Positions 21,786 to 32,486 of a stretch of 64,000 nt of DNA are shown one piece after another. The position numbers and the translations under genes were made by a program. Source of the DNA: Odiellus spinosus (taxonomy: Eukaryota > Arthropoda > Arachnida > Opiliones > Phalangiidae); assembly GCA_963920705.1 (NCBI GenBank), contig OY987230.1:15711320-15775319 (forward strand), written 5' to 3'. How positions within the stretch are numbered: the first letter of the stretch is position 1; each line of letters begins with the position of its first letter. The notes below the pieces were generated by a model, which was not told the origin of the DNA, did not search any database, and saw only the letters and a program-made list of their open reading frames with translations.

Positions 21786-22365
21786 TAAAAGAATTTGATG
21801 TGGATTACGTAAGGGCTATAGCTTCCAAAACTCGAAAGGCAGCGAGAATTCGAGGGCATTTTCGATGAAAAATGATAATTTTTCGTGGCCTTTCAATTAA
21901 TGGTTCCACCACATGCAGTTTGAAAAGGATTTTCCATACTATATATATATATTTCGTGCCATCCCTAAAATTTTATCGTATTAAATAAATGAGCTTTAGT
22001 ATTAAAGTTTTAAAATGGAAAATACTGCATCAAGAGCAATACACCAAAAATATTTCAGTATATATATATGCAGAGTGCAATTTAAATTCGGGGCCATTAA
22101 TTATATAGGTATATTTCGAGCGCGTAAAATAACTTTATATAGTTTCTTTTTGTCAAATTTATATTCACAGGCTGCTATTTTCGGAATTTAAATTAATTAT
22201 TAGTATATTAAAGTGCGGGAATAATTTGAATTATCGACCATATCATAAATTCAGTTTGCATAAATTTAAATTTTGGTCTGAAAGGCTTTTCGCATCTACC
22301 TAAAGCCTGGAGAGTGTTCAAAGTGGATAATGGTGATTATAAAAAATGTATTTTTACTTTTATGG
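21786..22365. other. Unassigned AT-rich stretch
   Basis: No gene or repeat match was recognised. Confidence 0.4.
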
Positions 22366-22370
22366 TATGA

Positions 22371-22688
22371 CCAAGAATCCATTCAGGTTCCATAAGAACA
22401 TGGGAGGACCGCGAGTCAATAACCATCCTCCCAAACTTTGTAGCAAAAGTTCGTCTGCTTCGAATCGATTTTTGAAGTAAATCGCTCCTGAAATCTATTA
22501 TTAACCCGCGCCACTAACGACCTTGACATATTATTTTGGGTAATAAAAATGGAGCCGACCGAAAAAAGATCTAAGCGTACAAATGTTGCGAAAATTGCAG
22601 ACGAACTTTGGTTACAAAGTTTGGGAGGATGGTACCAGAGGCTAAAGCTATGCTCCCATATTCATATGGAACCTGAATGGATTCTTGG
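22371..22688. mobile_element. Family L MITE (TSD TATGA)
   Basis: 318-bp element with inverted ends CCAAGAATCCATTCAGGTTC on both sides. The arms continue (CATCCTCCCAAACTTTGTA, AAAGTTCGTCTGC) for nearly 120 bp with one internal divergent patch. TATGA at 22366-22370 and 22689-22693 is a perfect 5-bp duplication. Ends starting CCA(A)GAA and the 5-bp duplication link it to family C. A 52-codon frame from ATG at 22549 (begins MEPTEKRSKRTNVAKIADEL) reads past the element end and is probably chance. Confidence 0.9.
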
Positions 22689-22696
22689 TATGACAT

Positions 22697-22945
22697 ATCA
22701 CAAGTAATTCATCCTTCAAGTTTACAAAACGACATACTACGGGTGACAATGATTTTCTCAGTCCATGGTTTCACCCGAAGTATTCCGAAATCTATACAGA
22801 AAGACGGTCAGGCCCAGTATATTCTTTCTAGAGTAAATCAGACTCGAAATCGCGACGGCCGGGCGAGACACGCTCCTTCGTTTCGCGAGAGAGAGGGGAG
22901 AGTTGTTTTCTATCGATACATTTTCACCCCCGTAAACGTCTAAAA
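22697..22945 (+). mobile_element. Family M element, copy 2
   Basis: Reverse complement of the 4270-4525 copy. It begins five bases after the L duplication with TAATTCATCCTTCAAGTTTA and ends CCCGTAAACGTCTAAAAT. The centre (22815-22905, with ATATTCTTTCTAGAGTAAAT and ACACGCTCCTTCGTTTCGCG) is nearly identical to copy 1, while the edges differ more. An 88-codon frame crosses it but its protein is not kept in copy 1. Confidence 0.65.
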
Positions 22946-24296
22946 TATAATGCGTACGACAGCGGGTGTCGCGGATATTTTATGAAGCCAAAGGTGTGGA
23001 GGCTTTTAATTAGTCGAAGGTTCTCCTTTTAATTGAATACCAAAATCTCAATCTTCCCTCAAATATTTGCACAATTGACTGTATAGAATCTATATAAAAA
23101 ATCGAAATCATTTTCCTTTAACTCATCACATCATGCCCCTTTAAATCCGGCTCACTTTCGATGCCAATTCATTTTGCACGGTCTCTTAGAGGTTCAACCA
23201 GGCATTTTATATATTATGTCGAACGTGAAAAATCAAATGAAAATGCGGGATTATAATCTAGAATCCGTTCGGTTGTTGTCTCAACCCTTATTTGATAATA
23301 TAATTTAAATTATATATTATTTTGATATTACATTAAAAAAATATAGTCTAAATAGTTATTTTCCTCCTAGTGAACCCAATTTCACGCTTTGATTCTAATA
23401 ATGTAGAAAATGGAACGAAATTATTATGATATTGTATATTTGATATAAAGGTACTTGGAATTAAATTATCATATAGGGGCAAGGCAAAACAATGAAATTT
23501 ATAACTGAAATATAATAATTTAAAATTCTTGAAATATACAATTTTAGGATTTTGGCAAATTGAGCTATACGTATAAACTCTAAAATTAGTCACCATTTGA
23601 AAAATATTAAAATAATCCTACTCTAGTGACGGTCAGAACTACCTTTTTCTTATAGAGTATTTTGTCTCAATTCACCTAAGCTTTGACCATCGTATCAACT
23701 CCCCTTGAAAACCTGAATTTATAAACTCATTGCAACTTTGAAATGGATGTAAAGTTCCATTGAAAACTATAATTTCCAATGGGAATTTAGGTTCATTTCA
23801 AGGTTGTAACATCCTATTATTCTAAGCCATATTATCTTTCACCGTCGTGGAATTGATTGAAAAAATTTACGAAAATATATGTCTTTTTTATGAGTCGTAA
23901 TATAAAAAAAAAAACTTTTACGTTATCTCATTCCATTTTTGCGAAAAAGCGCGCTTCCCATTGTTTGAACTCTTTATTATAGGTTTTCCTATAAGTTTTA
24001 GGATCACATTTTTTTTAACAAGATTTTTTTTGTCGCGTCATTTCCAACTTTTCAATCATAATAATTGACTGCGGAGAAACTCGAAACTAGATGATACCAA
24101 TTTCAACTTTTTTTTTCTTCCATACTCTTCCGCGTTTTAGGATTACACTGAATTTCGCAATAAAAGAATTTTGTTCTAAACGAACCACATACAGTTTTAA
24201 GTTACGCAAAAACTAGGTTTCTTCGTCACCATAGTCCTCCACCTACAACGGCATTGTCAAAGACAGGGGCCAACTCCGTTCGTTAATACGTTGTCG
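22946..24296. other. Unassigned AT-rich stretch, no gene seen
   Basis: No recognised repeat, RNA or supported exon. An 82-codon minus-strand frame at 23348-23596 is AT-driven. Confidence 0.4.
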
Positions 24297-24625
24297 TTAA
24301 AGGGCGAATGCAACCTAACAAGTGAATTTTTTACCGATTCTTTTTCGTTTAAATAGGCATAATCCACCAGTAAAAATATACAAACAAATATTAATTTAAA
24401 ATTACCCGGAAAAATAGGCTTAGCTAGATTCACGTAGATCCTGAATTTCTTCGCATTGATGAGTCAGCGACCAATCGAATGTTATTGGCAGTCTTATGGA
24501 GAAATCCTAAACGACGGGTCTTTGCTCATTGGCCGCTGCACCCACCAATCCGAAGAAATTCAGATATATCCATGAATCCAGCTAAGCCTATTTTCCGGGT
24601 AAGTTTTAAATTGATTTCTTGGAAG
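24297..24625. mobile_element. Family A MITE, copy 3, right end lost
   Basis: TTAA at 24297-24300, then AGGGCGAATGCAACCTAACA. The full palindromic core is present (GGCTTAGCTAGATTCACG; mirror CCATGAATCCAGCTAAGCCT). The right arm stops after GGTAAGTTTTAAATTGATTT, so the terminal 100 bp are gone. Confidence 0.85.
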
Positions 24626-25160
24626 TTGAAATGTAAATTATTCTTAACCTCTCGTTTGTACGTGACGTCAGAGCGGTCATTTCCTTTAAATAATTACAAT
24701 TCTATCATTTTATAATTGTGCAATCTTGCCCATTTGCATCAGCAACACGCGTTTCTCGCTCGCCCTAACCAATTGTTTACGTTTAATTCCTCAAATAAGG
24801 CTAAATATCATTTTTTATAATCTTCATTGAATTTGAAAGTTCGAGGAGAACGCCTGGAGATACGCTTGAATTGAATTTCGTGCATGAGTGTAGCGAGAAA
24901 CACGTAAATATATAGCACCGCCCGTAAACACCCTTATGTGCACCTCTAAGTTAAAAAAACAAGTATTTAAACTCGTAGCCGGTTCAAGAAAAGTTTTAAA
25001 GATCGTACAAATATCCAAATTTACGGTGGTTCAAATACCAAATTTTAAAATTTAAATTAAGCGCTTTAAAATTAGGGGAAAAATTTTGGTTGTAGATTAG
25101 GACCAAACTTTTACTTTTCTTATACCTTGAATATTTTTCATTGAAATCATTTAAGTATTT

Positions 25161-25508
25161 TTAAAGTGATGCCGTTACAAATCTTGTTCGAAAATCAGAA
25201 TTAGAGTAGAATTTTCGGAAAGATCGTTAAACACGATTCGAAATAAACATAAATTTCATAGAAAAAATAATGTGATATGAAAATATACCAGGAAAAATAT
25301 ATAATTATACGTACGTCTGTCTGTCGGTCTGGAACGTTAAAGTTTACACACTACGTTAATAGCAAAATAATTAAAGTTGAAGATTTTAAAAATTTCGAAA
25401 ATAGCGATAAAATATGTATTTTATATGTATATATATTTTGAATCATTTTTCTGCTATCTTTCTGAAAATGCTATTTAATTTCAATTTGGAGTGTCAGCCT
25501 CACTTTAA
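25161..25508. mobile_element. Family J-type MITE, copy 4 with both TTAA ends
   Basis: Starts TTAAAGTGATGCCGTTACAA and ends GTGTCAGCCTCACTTTAA, so both 4-bp TTAA edges are present. The right third (CATTTTTCTGCTATCTTTCT, GAAAATGCTATTTAATTTC) matches other J copies, while the middle is shorter. It contains a GTCTGTCTGTCGGTCTGG block that has relatives near 27850 and 53808. Confidence 0.65.
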
Positions 25509-26017
25509 CCATGAAGTAACAGTCTCGTACATTAATTTAATTATAATTAAGCCTTGCTAAGTTTAAAAAATTTCCATAAAAAATTAGTATATTCGTCATT
25601 CATGAATTTTCATTCAACACAGCTTATCCTTGTATTTCAGTGGCTTTCCTAACCTGGTTTTTCTCCCTATACCTTAACATTCGTTTCATTGACACAATTA
25701 CGTCGAATATATATATGTACTTTGGGATGCAGACGAGCGTATCCGTAAGAGTATTTTAAAACGCCACGTGCCGCGCGATCGCTTCACTTTCCAAAAAAAA
25801 AAAAAAAAAAAAAGTCTGGAATAAAAAATGTTCTTTATGTCATATTACGACAAGATTTCGATACAGAAGTGTACTCTCTGTTGCGTGCGCGAATACCATA
25901 TATATTTTCCCGCCTTTTTTGTGCGCCATTATACATACGAATATAGTTTATAAGTATGTCTCGCGAGGATTATTAGAAGTGTTATTAATGGTGGTTCATT
26001 GGTCAATTTACTTGCAG
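25509..26017. other. AT-rich stretch upstream of candidate exon, with A22 run
   Basis: A run of 22 A lies at 25793-25814. An exact E2F-type octamer TTTCCCGC is at 25906-25913. No repeat match was found. It would be intron or promoter of the candidate exon at 26018, if that is real. Confidence 0.4.
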
Positions 26018-26096
26018 GACAATTCCGTGCCAATTGTGAAATTCAAGCGAATCCATTTTCGATCATTCCGAGTGACCTTTCTTTTGTGAGCAAAAG
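26018..26096 (+). CDS. Candidate internal exon, function unknown
   Basis: The 79-bp segment is bounded by an acceptor (TCAATTTACTTGCAG, AG at 26016-26017) and a strong donor (AAAAG then GTAAGATT, GT at 26097). In the third frame it is fully open and reads QFRANCEIQANPFSIIPSDL then SFVSK. The first frame stays open almost to the end. If coding in the third frame, it enters at phase 1 and leaves at phase 2. It matches no repeat in the window. No protein family is recognised, and a non-coding or chance exon is a fair alternative. Confidence 0.3.
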
Positions 26097-26136
26097 GTAA
26101 GATTGATTTTAACTTTTAATATATATATTTTTTTAT

Positions 26137-26340
26137 TTAAAGGGTTAATAGACTTTTTTAACAAGTTATTTTTAATCGATTTTGAAGTATAAAAACAATA
26201 TTAAAACTCAGCAAAGATTTTACGGTAATTTAGAGTTATAATGATCAATATCGCTAACTGGACTCGCAAAGCATAAATATGTTTAGACTGAAAATAACTG
26301 TCCTAAAGTTTGTTTGCTTATGAGTGGTGCTGAATGTAAT
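26137..26340. mobile_element. Family H element, copy 3 (left part)
   Basis: TTAA at 26137-26140, then AGGGTTAATAGACTTTTTTA and CAAGTTATTTTTAATCGATT, the H end. Inside, AAAACTCAGCAAAGATTTTA and GCTAACTGGACTCGCAAAGC match H copy 1 read in reverse. The right end is not seen. Confidence 0.6.
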
Positions 26341-26514
26341 TAGGGGCCGATTTTTAAATTGAAGTTGTCTAGTACCGCTCGCTATTTCTAACAAAAACGA
26401 TCTTTTAAAGTATAAATCTAAATTATTTTAAGATCCTAGATACATTTTGTATTTTGAGATCAAAGAATGGCAGATATTAATGAAACAATCATGCTTATTT
26501 CATTGTTTTTAAAA

Positions 26515-26822
26515 TTAAAGGGAAACTTGGAGCTAAAAATGGTACAGATTTTGAATTTATTTTCGTTTTTTTTTTTTTTTTTTCAATTTTTACACTTGTT
26601 TTTGGCGTTCAAATTAATTTCTGAAGTTTGGTAAAGTTTGAATAGAAGTAAATATAAATTTGAGCCAATCAAATTATTTTATCCTTCAACAGTGCTTATA
26701 ATGTCCTAACATTAAATGAAGAGGTCGGAGTTTGACCACCAATGTCTTGGGCATCAAACGCATGGTTATTCCGAAACTAAATTCAAAATATGTTCCAATT
26801 TTAGCTCCAGGTTTCCCTTTAA
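26515..26822. mobile_element. Family G MITE, copy 5 (best preserved)
   Basis: 308 bp from TTAA (26515-26518) to TTAA (26819-26822). The ends AGGGAAACTTGGAGCTAAAA and TTTTAGCTCCAGGTTTCCCT are inverted copies. This copy defines the family: a 4-bp TTAA duplication and AGGGAAAC termini, as in Kolobok/T2 MITEs. It has an internal T run (26566-26583) and no coding frame. Confidence 0.88.
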
Positions 26823-28369
26823 TTGCAAAACGAAAATTTAGAAAAAAAAAGCAGTTTTTCTAGACCAATAATTAATCTCGCGATTTATTAAGATATATTT
26901 TCGTATTGGAAAGCCGGATCTTTGAACAAAATCTTAGGAAAAGTCTTAAATCAGAAGATTTTCACAAAAACGGCTTAAAATATAGAAGGGGATATAGATT
27001 ATTTATATAAAATGTTTTGTCTATTTTGGTATAAATAATTATATTTCGCACCTGCGGTATACTAGCGTTCTAACCTTCTACTCCGCCTTGAATATACAAC
27101 TTGTAAATATTAGTCGATTCCACATCGAGTTGGCTTAAAAGGGAAAAGCAAAGGCTTCTCTCGCTCATCTTTTAAAGCCGAAAAATTTTCATATAGAAAT
27201 TGAGCAGTGTTGTTTCGCGCCTACTGTCAACTCGAGTTGGAATCGACTAGAGGGCCGCACATGATAAATAGTAGAGGTGAAACGAAGAATACTATAAAAC
27301 ATCCTTGAAAGGGACTAAATTGTAGTACAAGGCGATTGAATTGAAATATCCCTCTATAACTATAATTAGTTTGGCCATGTTAAAAATATTGATCGAGATG
27401 TGCTGAAGCTCATCGAAAACCTAATATAAACAACCACTTTAATTTTTTAACATTTCAAAAATATGATAAAAATGGTCTTAATGTTCATGCTTTGTCTCTC
27501 TAAAATAGCGTGGACCAAATGGATTTAAAATTACAAAAAGGTTCCCAGCCAATAAGCGCGTGACCCCAGACTGTCCAATCACGAAGGACGCTGGTCAAAG
27601 ACCCAAATAGAAATGGTATCGCCATTTAGTGAGTTTGAACTCAGAATCAAGCATATGTTTTATCATTTTTCATCTACCCTTTAAATTAGGATTAAAACGC
27701 GATTTTGAATTTGAGTCATTTTTAGTTAGGCCCGATTTAGGCTTAGCGTTTTAAGAGAGGTTAATGATTTTCTCAATGAAGTTTAACATCGTATCTATTC
27801 GCTTCAGCTTCTTTCTATTCGCTAAGGTCGTGTTTAAAGTTAAGCGTCCGACCGACAGACAGACGGGCATTGTTACAGAGAGAATTATAAATTTTATTTT
27901 AGATTTAAAATAAAAAAACGAAAACAAAATACCCTAAAAATTTAACCCAGTAACATAATAACATCAAAGGACTTCTTATTGTACTTTTAAGGTCTATACG
28001 CTTAAGTACACATTTAACTTAGTTCTGGGTCTGTTTTTTGTTTACGTTGTCAGAAAAAAAAATGAGACTTAGGCCTAAATTTAAAATAAAACTTTTTGTT
28101 GTTGACGTATTGCACGGTCTTTAAGAGATTCTTTTACTCTAAACTTAATTCTAAAGTGAAGAATTCATTCGAGTCAATAGTAGAATTCAAACATAATTTG
28201 CAACAGGGGAAATACTGTCCAGGATTTATAAAGAATTTCAAATCTTGTAAGAGAAAAAGTAGTTTTTGAAAACTCTTCTTGATAAAGTGATAAAAGTCTA
28301 CCTAGGTTCTTTACGCATGATATGCAGAGCCTATGCTTTGATTTTAACTGAAATTACAATATCAGTTTT
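26823..28369. other. Unassigned stretch
   Basis: At 27735 a GATTTAGGCTTAGCG block, and at 27841-27880 a GTCCGACCGACAGACAGACG block, are relatives of H-linked sequence at 9520 and 53808. No gene signal was seen. Confidence 0.4.
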
Positions 28370-28440
28370 CCAACTGACGAAAGTTGAGGCGGATTTATAC
28401 AGTATGTTAAATCTTATAGATGATGAAAGTAGTTTTGAAA
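28370..28440 (+). repeat. Family F motif
   Basis: GAGGCGGATTTATACAGTAT, GTTAAATCTTATAGATG and GAAAGTAGTTTTGAAAAC follow the F consensus over about 65 bp. A 67-codon open frame across it is chance. Confidence 0.7.
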
Positions 28441-28795
28441 ACCGATGTGTAACTGGAGTTTTAAATTGAAGTTGTAACTTTTGTTTTCAAAAGTCAATGC
28501 ACTTTATTTTCAATACCTCTTTTTTTTGGCGTGTTAAAACTTTAACAATGAACCTTGGCGGTGCTCAATGCGATTTGAACTTCCCTGTTGGCATTTTCTT
28601 TTGAATTTTAAATAGGTTAAAAATAAAATAATGTTAGTCATGCAGCTACAAGAAGAAAGGTTTCGAAATTTAAAACTGTACATGTTTGTTGTGTTGTTTT
28701 AGAAAAAAACTAGTAAAAGTGGTGTATGCAAGTATTGTTTAAATATTTTGCAGGTAGTTTTTAAAAACAATATTCCTACCGTGTTAATTTCCACA

Positions 28796-29235
28796 ATAAG
28801 GGAGAGTGAAATGTTAAATAATTAGGTTATTTTTAATTTATTCAATACCCTTAAAAATAACCGAATGCAAAATTTTAAATATATGGGTTAACCATTTCGG
28901 AAAAATGTGTACAATAATTACGATATTACCTAACTGATTACAGTCTTGCGTACTCAATTTAACTTTAACTCAACTACTCTATTTAAAACATCATTAATCT
29001 AAGCTTGGATTAATTAGTAGTGCCAGCTTAATTAAGCCAAGATCTAAGGGGTACGTTTTATAATATAAATCTATACACTTCACTTCATTATCATACGTAC
29101 TACTATTGAAATTTTAATTAATCTCCTCTTTAGGTTAAAAAAATATTACTTAATTATTAATTAAACTTTACCATTCGTGCCCAATTTATTTACTGTTATT
29201 AATTTAATAACTATATACGTTCACCTTCCCTTTAA
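28796..29235. mobile_element. Family R MITE (TTAA type)
   Basis: The left end AAGGGAGAGTGAAATGTTAA and right end AACTATATACGTTCACCTTC then CCTTTAA are inverted partners. TTAA closes the right side (29232-29235), and the left edge has decayed to ATAAGGG. About 440 bp, AT-rich, no coding frame. Another right end occurs at about 21765. Confidence 0.65.
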
Positions 29236-29639
29236 ACGAAATTTTTAGGCTTAATTCCAGTTTCGTGCCGCTTGGATTGGCAATTTTTTTCGTCTTTAAA
29301 AATTTACAACTTAACAATAAGAATGAAAAATAAGCATTACAAAGGAACATCCGGTTTGATATGGTTCTACAGAAGATTAATCATTAAATACCACCTTAAC
29401 TATATTTTTTCCCAATGTTACAAGGTACAATATTATCGAATCAAAACTGGTTTATACTCTATCAAATTTGAATCTATTCTAAGCGTGTCAATGTATATCT
29501 ATAGTTGTTTTTACAGCTGTAAAGCAGCTAGGCAAACAGCCAATTAAATTTTGTTGTTGACATAAGGCGGATATTATTATTAAATTCACACTATATAACT
29601 AGATTTTCGAGGGATTAAACACTTACCTAAAATCTATAT

Positions 29640-29703
29640 GGCGTGTTCGTACTAGATAGAGACTTTGAAAGAGTTTTTAACCGTTGTGGAAAAGTCTAAA
29701 TGG
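29640..29703 (-). mobile_element. Family B-prime MITE, split by the palindrome
   Basis: GTTCGTACTAGATAGAGACT, TTGAAAGAGTTTTTAACCG and TGTGGAAAAGTCTAAA follow the B-prime sequence (compare 39087-39178 and the reverse of 5560-5655). The match resumes on the far side of the palindrome as GTTTAACTGTGAA (31437-31449). Confidence 0.65.
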
Positions 29704-29995
29704 AAAGGACCCCGCACACATCCTATGGGAAATTGGCTTTCGGCCAATCTTTCTGAAACTTTGGTATATGGTACAATAAGACCAGGTGATCAATAGTCTC
29801 CATGGGTCCCATGACCAAAAATCAATATCTTCGTCGCTAGGAGCCCCCAAAGACAGCCATTTTCCTACATATATGTCCTAATGGTTTTTAAAGAACTGGG
29901 CGTTTAGGCTATTTTCAATATTTTCTATATTTCATCCCGACATTCTATGCTTATATCGCGATTTGTTTCACCATGTTATTACAAACATCGAATAA

Positions 29996-30190
29996 TTAAG
30001 CTGTTTTATCTCTGTTATAGCGATTCCTCTTAATTACACATAGTAATAGCTCTTCCAAACGAGATGCCTCTCGTCTTGCAATTGCGATTTCGCGTTTATG
30101 AGCATTACCCTCACCATCAATCCTTCCCATTTGCTGCAAGTTCATTCGCAATTCGCAAATGTAGCATGAACCTCGATTTCTATTTGCCAT
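29996..30190 (-). CDS. Small ORF in left palindrome arm, unknown
   Basis: 64 codons from ATG, opening MANRNRGSCYICELRMNLQQ and ending RNRYNRDKTA. The frame is open upstream without ATG for another 43 codons or so. One CxxC (SCYIC) and a basic C-terminal part rich in RRE/EELLL are visible, and the latter may be helical. No family is recognised. The nucleotide sequence equals that of the right-arm copy over 276 bases. It could be a real small protein, an exon, or chance in a young repeat. Confidence 0.3.
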   Translation of the reverse strand: MANRNRGSCYICELRMNLQQMGRIDGEGNAHKREIAIARREASRLEELLLCVIKRNRYNRDKTA

Positions 30191-30945
30191 ACTAATTCTT
30201 TTATATATTATTAAAGGTAGTACAACAATTGCCTTAGTTTTAACACTTACTCTCTCTCTGTCACACTCCAATAATCTAGGAGTCCTTTTATTATGTACAT
30301 CAATTATGAAATAATCTTAAAATCTTTACTTTCTATATCTTATCACTCGTACTCCATCCCAATGTAGCCTCACCTGATTGCACGCCTTTTTCTTTATACT
30401 TGATAATCGTTGTAATCAATATACCTCTGTTAAATAACTCATATGTTTAAGTAATTGATACTTTATCGATTTCAGGTGTCTTTCAAAATGTTAACAAGAG
30501 TGAAGGCCTCTTTTTATTATTAACTAGACAATGCAGTAATCGTTGTAATCAATATATATAATGAGTTATTTAACAGAGGTATATTGATTACAACGATTAC
30601 TGGATGGTCTAACTAATAATAAAAAGAGGCCTTCACTCTTGTTAACATTTTGAAAGACACTTGAAATCGATAAAGTATCAATTACTTAAACATACGAGTT
30701 ATTTAACAGAGGTATATTGATTACAAAGATTATCAAGTATAAAGAAAAAGTCGTGCAATCAGGTGAGGCTACATTGGGATGGAGTACGAGTGATAAGATA
30801 TAGAAAGTAAAGATTTTAAGATTATTTCATAATTGATGTACATAATAAAAGGACTCCTAGATTATTGGAGTGTGACAGAGAGAGAGTAAGTGTTAAAACT
30901 AAGGCAATTGTTGTACTACCTTTAATAATATATAAAAGAATTAGT

Positions 30946-31140
30946 ATGGCAAATAGAAATCGAGGTTCATGCTACATTTGCGAATTGCGAATGAACTTGC
31001 AGCAAATGGGAAGGATTGATGGTGAGGGTAATGCTCATAAACGCGAAATCGCAATTGCAAGACGAGAGGCATCTCGTTTGGAAGAGCTATTACTATGTGT
31101 AATTAAGAGGAATCGCTATAACAGAGATAAAACAGCTTAA
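30946..31140 (+). CDS. Small ORF in right palindrome arm, unknown
   Basis: Identical to the left-arm frame in the opposite orientation and ends TAA at 31138-31140. The stretch upstream to 30820 is open in the same frame, so a spliced or non-ATG N-terminus is possible. The 465 bp holding this frame show no arm-to-arm difference that I can see, while the centre of the palindrome does. This fits either gene conversion or constraint. Confidence 0.3.
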   Translation: MANRNRGSCYICELRMNLQQMGRIDGEGNAHKREIAIARREASRLEELLLCVIKRNRYNRDKTA

Positions 31141-31455
31141 TTATTCGATGTTTGCAATAACATGGTGAAACAAATCGCGATATAAGCATAGAATGTCGGG
31201 ATGAAATATAGAAAATATTGAAAGTAGCCTAAACGCCCAGTTCTTTAAAAAACATTAGGACATATATGTAGGAAAATGGCTGTCTTTGGGGGCTCCTAGC
31301 GACGAAGATATTGATTTTTGGTCATGGGACCCATGGAGACTATTGATCACCTGGTCTTATTGTACCATATACCAAAGTTTCAGAAAGATTGGCCGAAAGC
31401 CAATTTCCCATAGGATGTGTGCGGGGTCCTTTGGGGTTTAACTGTGAACAAAATG

Positions 31456-32098
31456 TTGCCTGGAGCCACTATAGTTACGCACGTGAAGGCTCGTTTTCGC
31501 GCCTAAACTTAAGTTATTTAAAACCGTCGCCAATGTTTAAATAAGCTTTAGTAACTGATTACAGCCTTAATTAACTCAGTAACGTAATCACGTTAGTACA
31601 GTCAGAGCTACATCTAAGATCTTTCTACAATAAATTGAATTTTTCCCCCATTTCAATGAGTATAGTGGAAAATTTCGGTGTTTTTTTAAAAGCAACCTTT
31701 GGGCCTATAATTGATTAAAAACTTTGATTTTTTTACGGTTGGGGTTTACCCTAGAAATGAGTAGATTTAGTGCCGAGAAGTGATGTTAAATCTTACAGTA
31801 AAAAAGCCCATTTATTGACCCTAGATATTTTTTTTTTGTTGAAAACTAAAATTAATTTGAAATAAATTCGATAAAACATTAATTTGTTTTCCATGCATAG
31901 ACAGAGTAATGGTAAAACGTTTCGGTTCGCCGAGTAATCTCAATTATTTTATCATTAACAATTTTTTTAAGATAATGTTTTGTATTATGCTGAAATTTTG
32001 CTTTAATACCACTCTGCTACCAGCTAACCGGTATATAATAGAACTTTTATAGTAATTTTCATTTTTAAAGGGGATATGAAACTCAAAATGGTTTGTAT
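31456..32098. other. Unassigned AT-rich stretch
   Basis: No gene or repeat match except an isolated TTTTTAAAGGGGATATG at about 32063, another TTAA-type end. Confidence 0.4.
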
Positions 32099-32486
32099 TT
32101 AAAGGGAAAATGCAATCTAACAACAACTGATTTTTTTTATCGATTTATTATCGTTTAAATAGGCCTAATCCACCACTAATAAAAATTTAAAATAAATATT
32201 AAACTAGAAATAAATTTAAGGCTGAGCTGAATTCTTGGAGATCTTAAATTTCTTCGCATTGAAGAGTTGGCGACCAATCAAATGGTATAAGAAGTCTCAT
32301 AGAGATTTCGCCTTAACGATGGGCCTTTGGTCATTGGCCGATGACCCTTCAACGCGTAGAAATTCAGGAACTCCATTAATCCAGCTAAGCCTATTTTGCG
32401 GGTTAAGTTTTAAATTGATTACTAGATTAATATTCGTTTGTAATTTTTTTACTGGTGTATGTTGTTAGTTTGCATTCTTCCTTTAA
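32099..32486. mobile_element. Family A MITE, copy 4 (both TTAA ends)
   Basis: 388 bp between TTAA at 32099-32102 and 32483-32486. Termini are AGGGAAAATGCAATCTAACA and GTTAGTTTGCATTCTTCCTT. The core palindrome (TTTCTTCGCATTGAAGAG; ACGCGTAGAAATTCAGG) is present, but its first GGCTTAGC arm is truncated to GCTGAGCTGAATTC. Open frames inside are shadows. Confidence 0.87.

Larger units (their letters stand above)
29701..31436. mobile_element. 1.7-kb foldback-like palindrome
   Basis: Two inverted arms of 852 bp (29704-30555 and 30581-31432) meet at a 25-bp spacer. Outer ends read AAAGGACCCCGCACACATCC from both sides. By eye the arms differ at only about ten positions, eight of them within 170 bp of the centre. 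The element interrupts a B-prime MITE, with GTCTAAA on the left and GTTTAAC on the right as an imperfect duplication of about 7 bp. Each arm carries the same small open frame. It is mobile-element-like, but no transposase is recognised. Confidence 0.88.

Noticed and set aside
22549..22707. 52-codon ATG frame inside family L (MEPTEKRSKRTNVAKIADEL)
   Set aside because: Tempting as the start of a transposase, but it reads through the element end and its duplication into unrelated flank, and no second copy is available for comparison.
29701..31436. Palindrome as an assembly fold-back artefact
   Set aside because: The arms differ at several separate positions and the outer flanks reconstruct an interrupted B-prime element, which an artefact would not produce. 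Long reads should still be checked.
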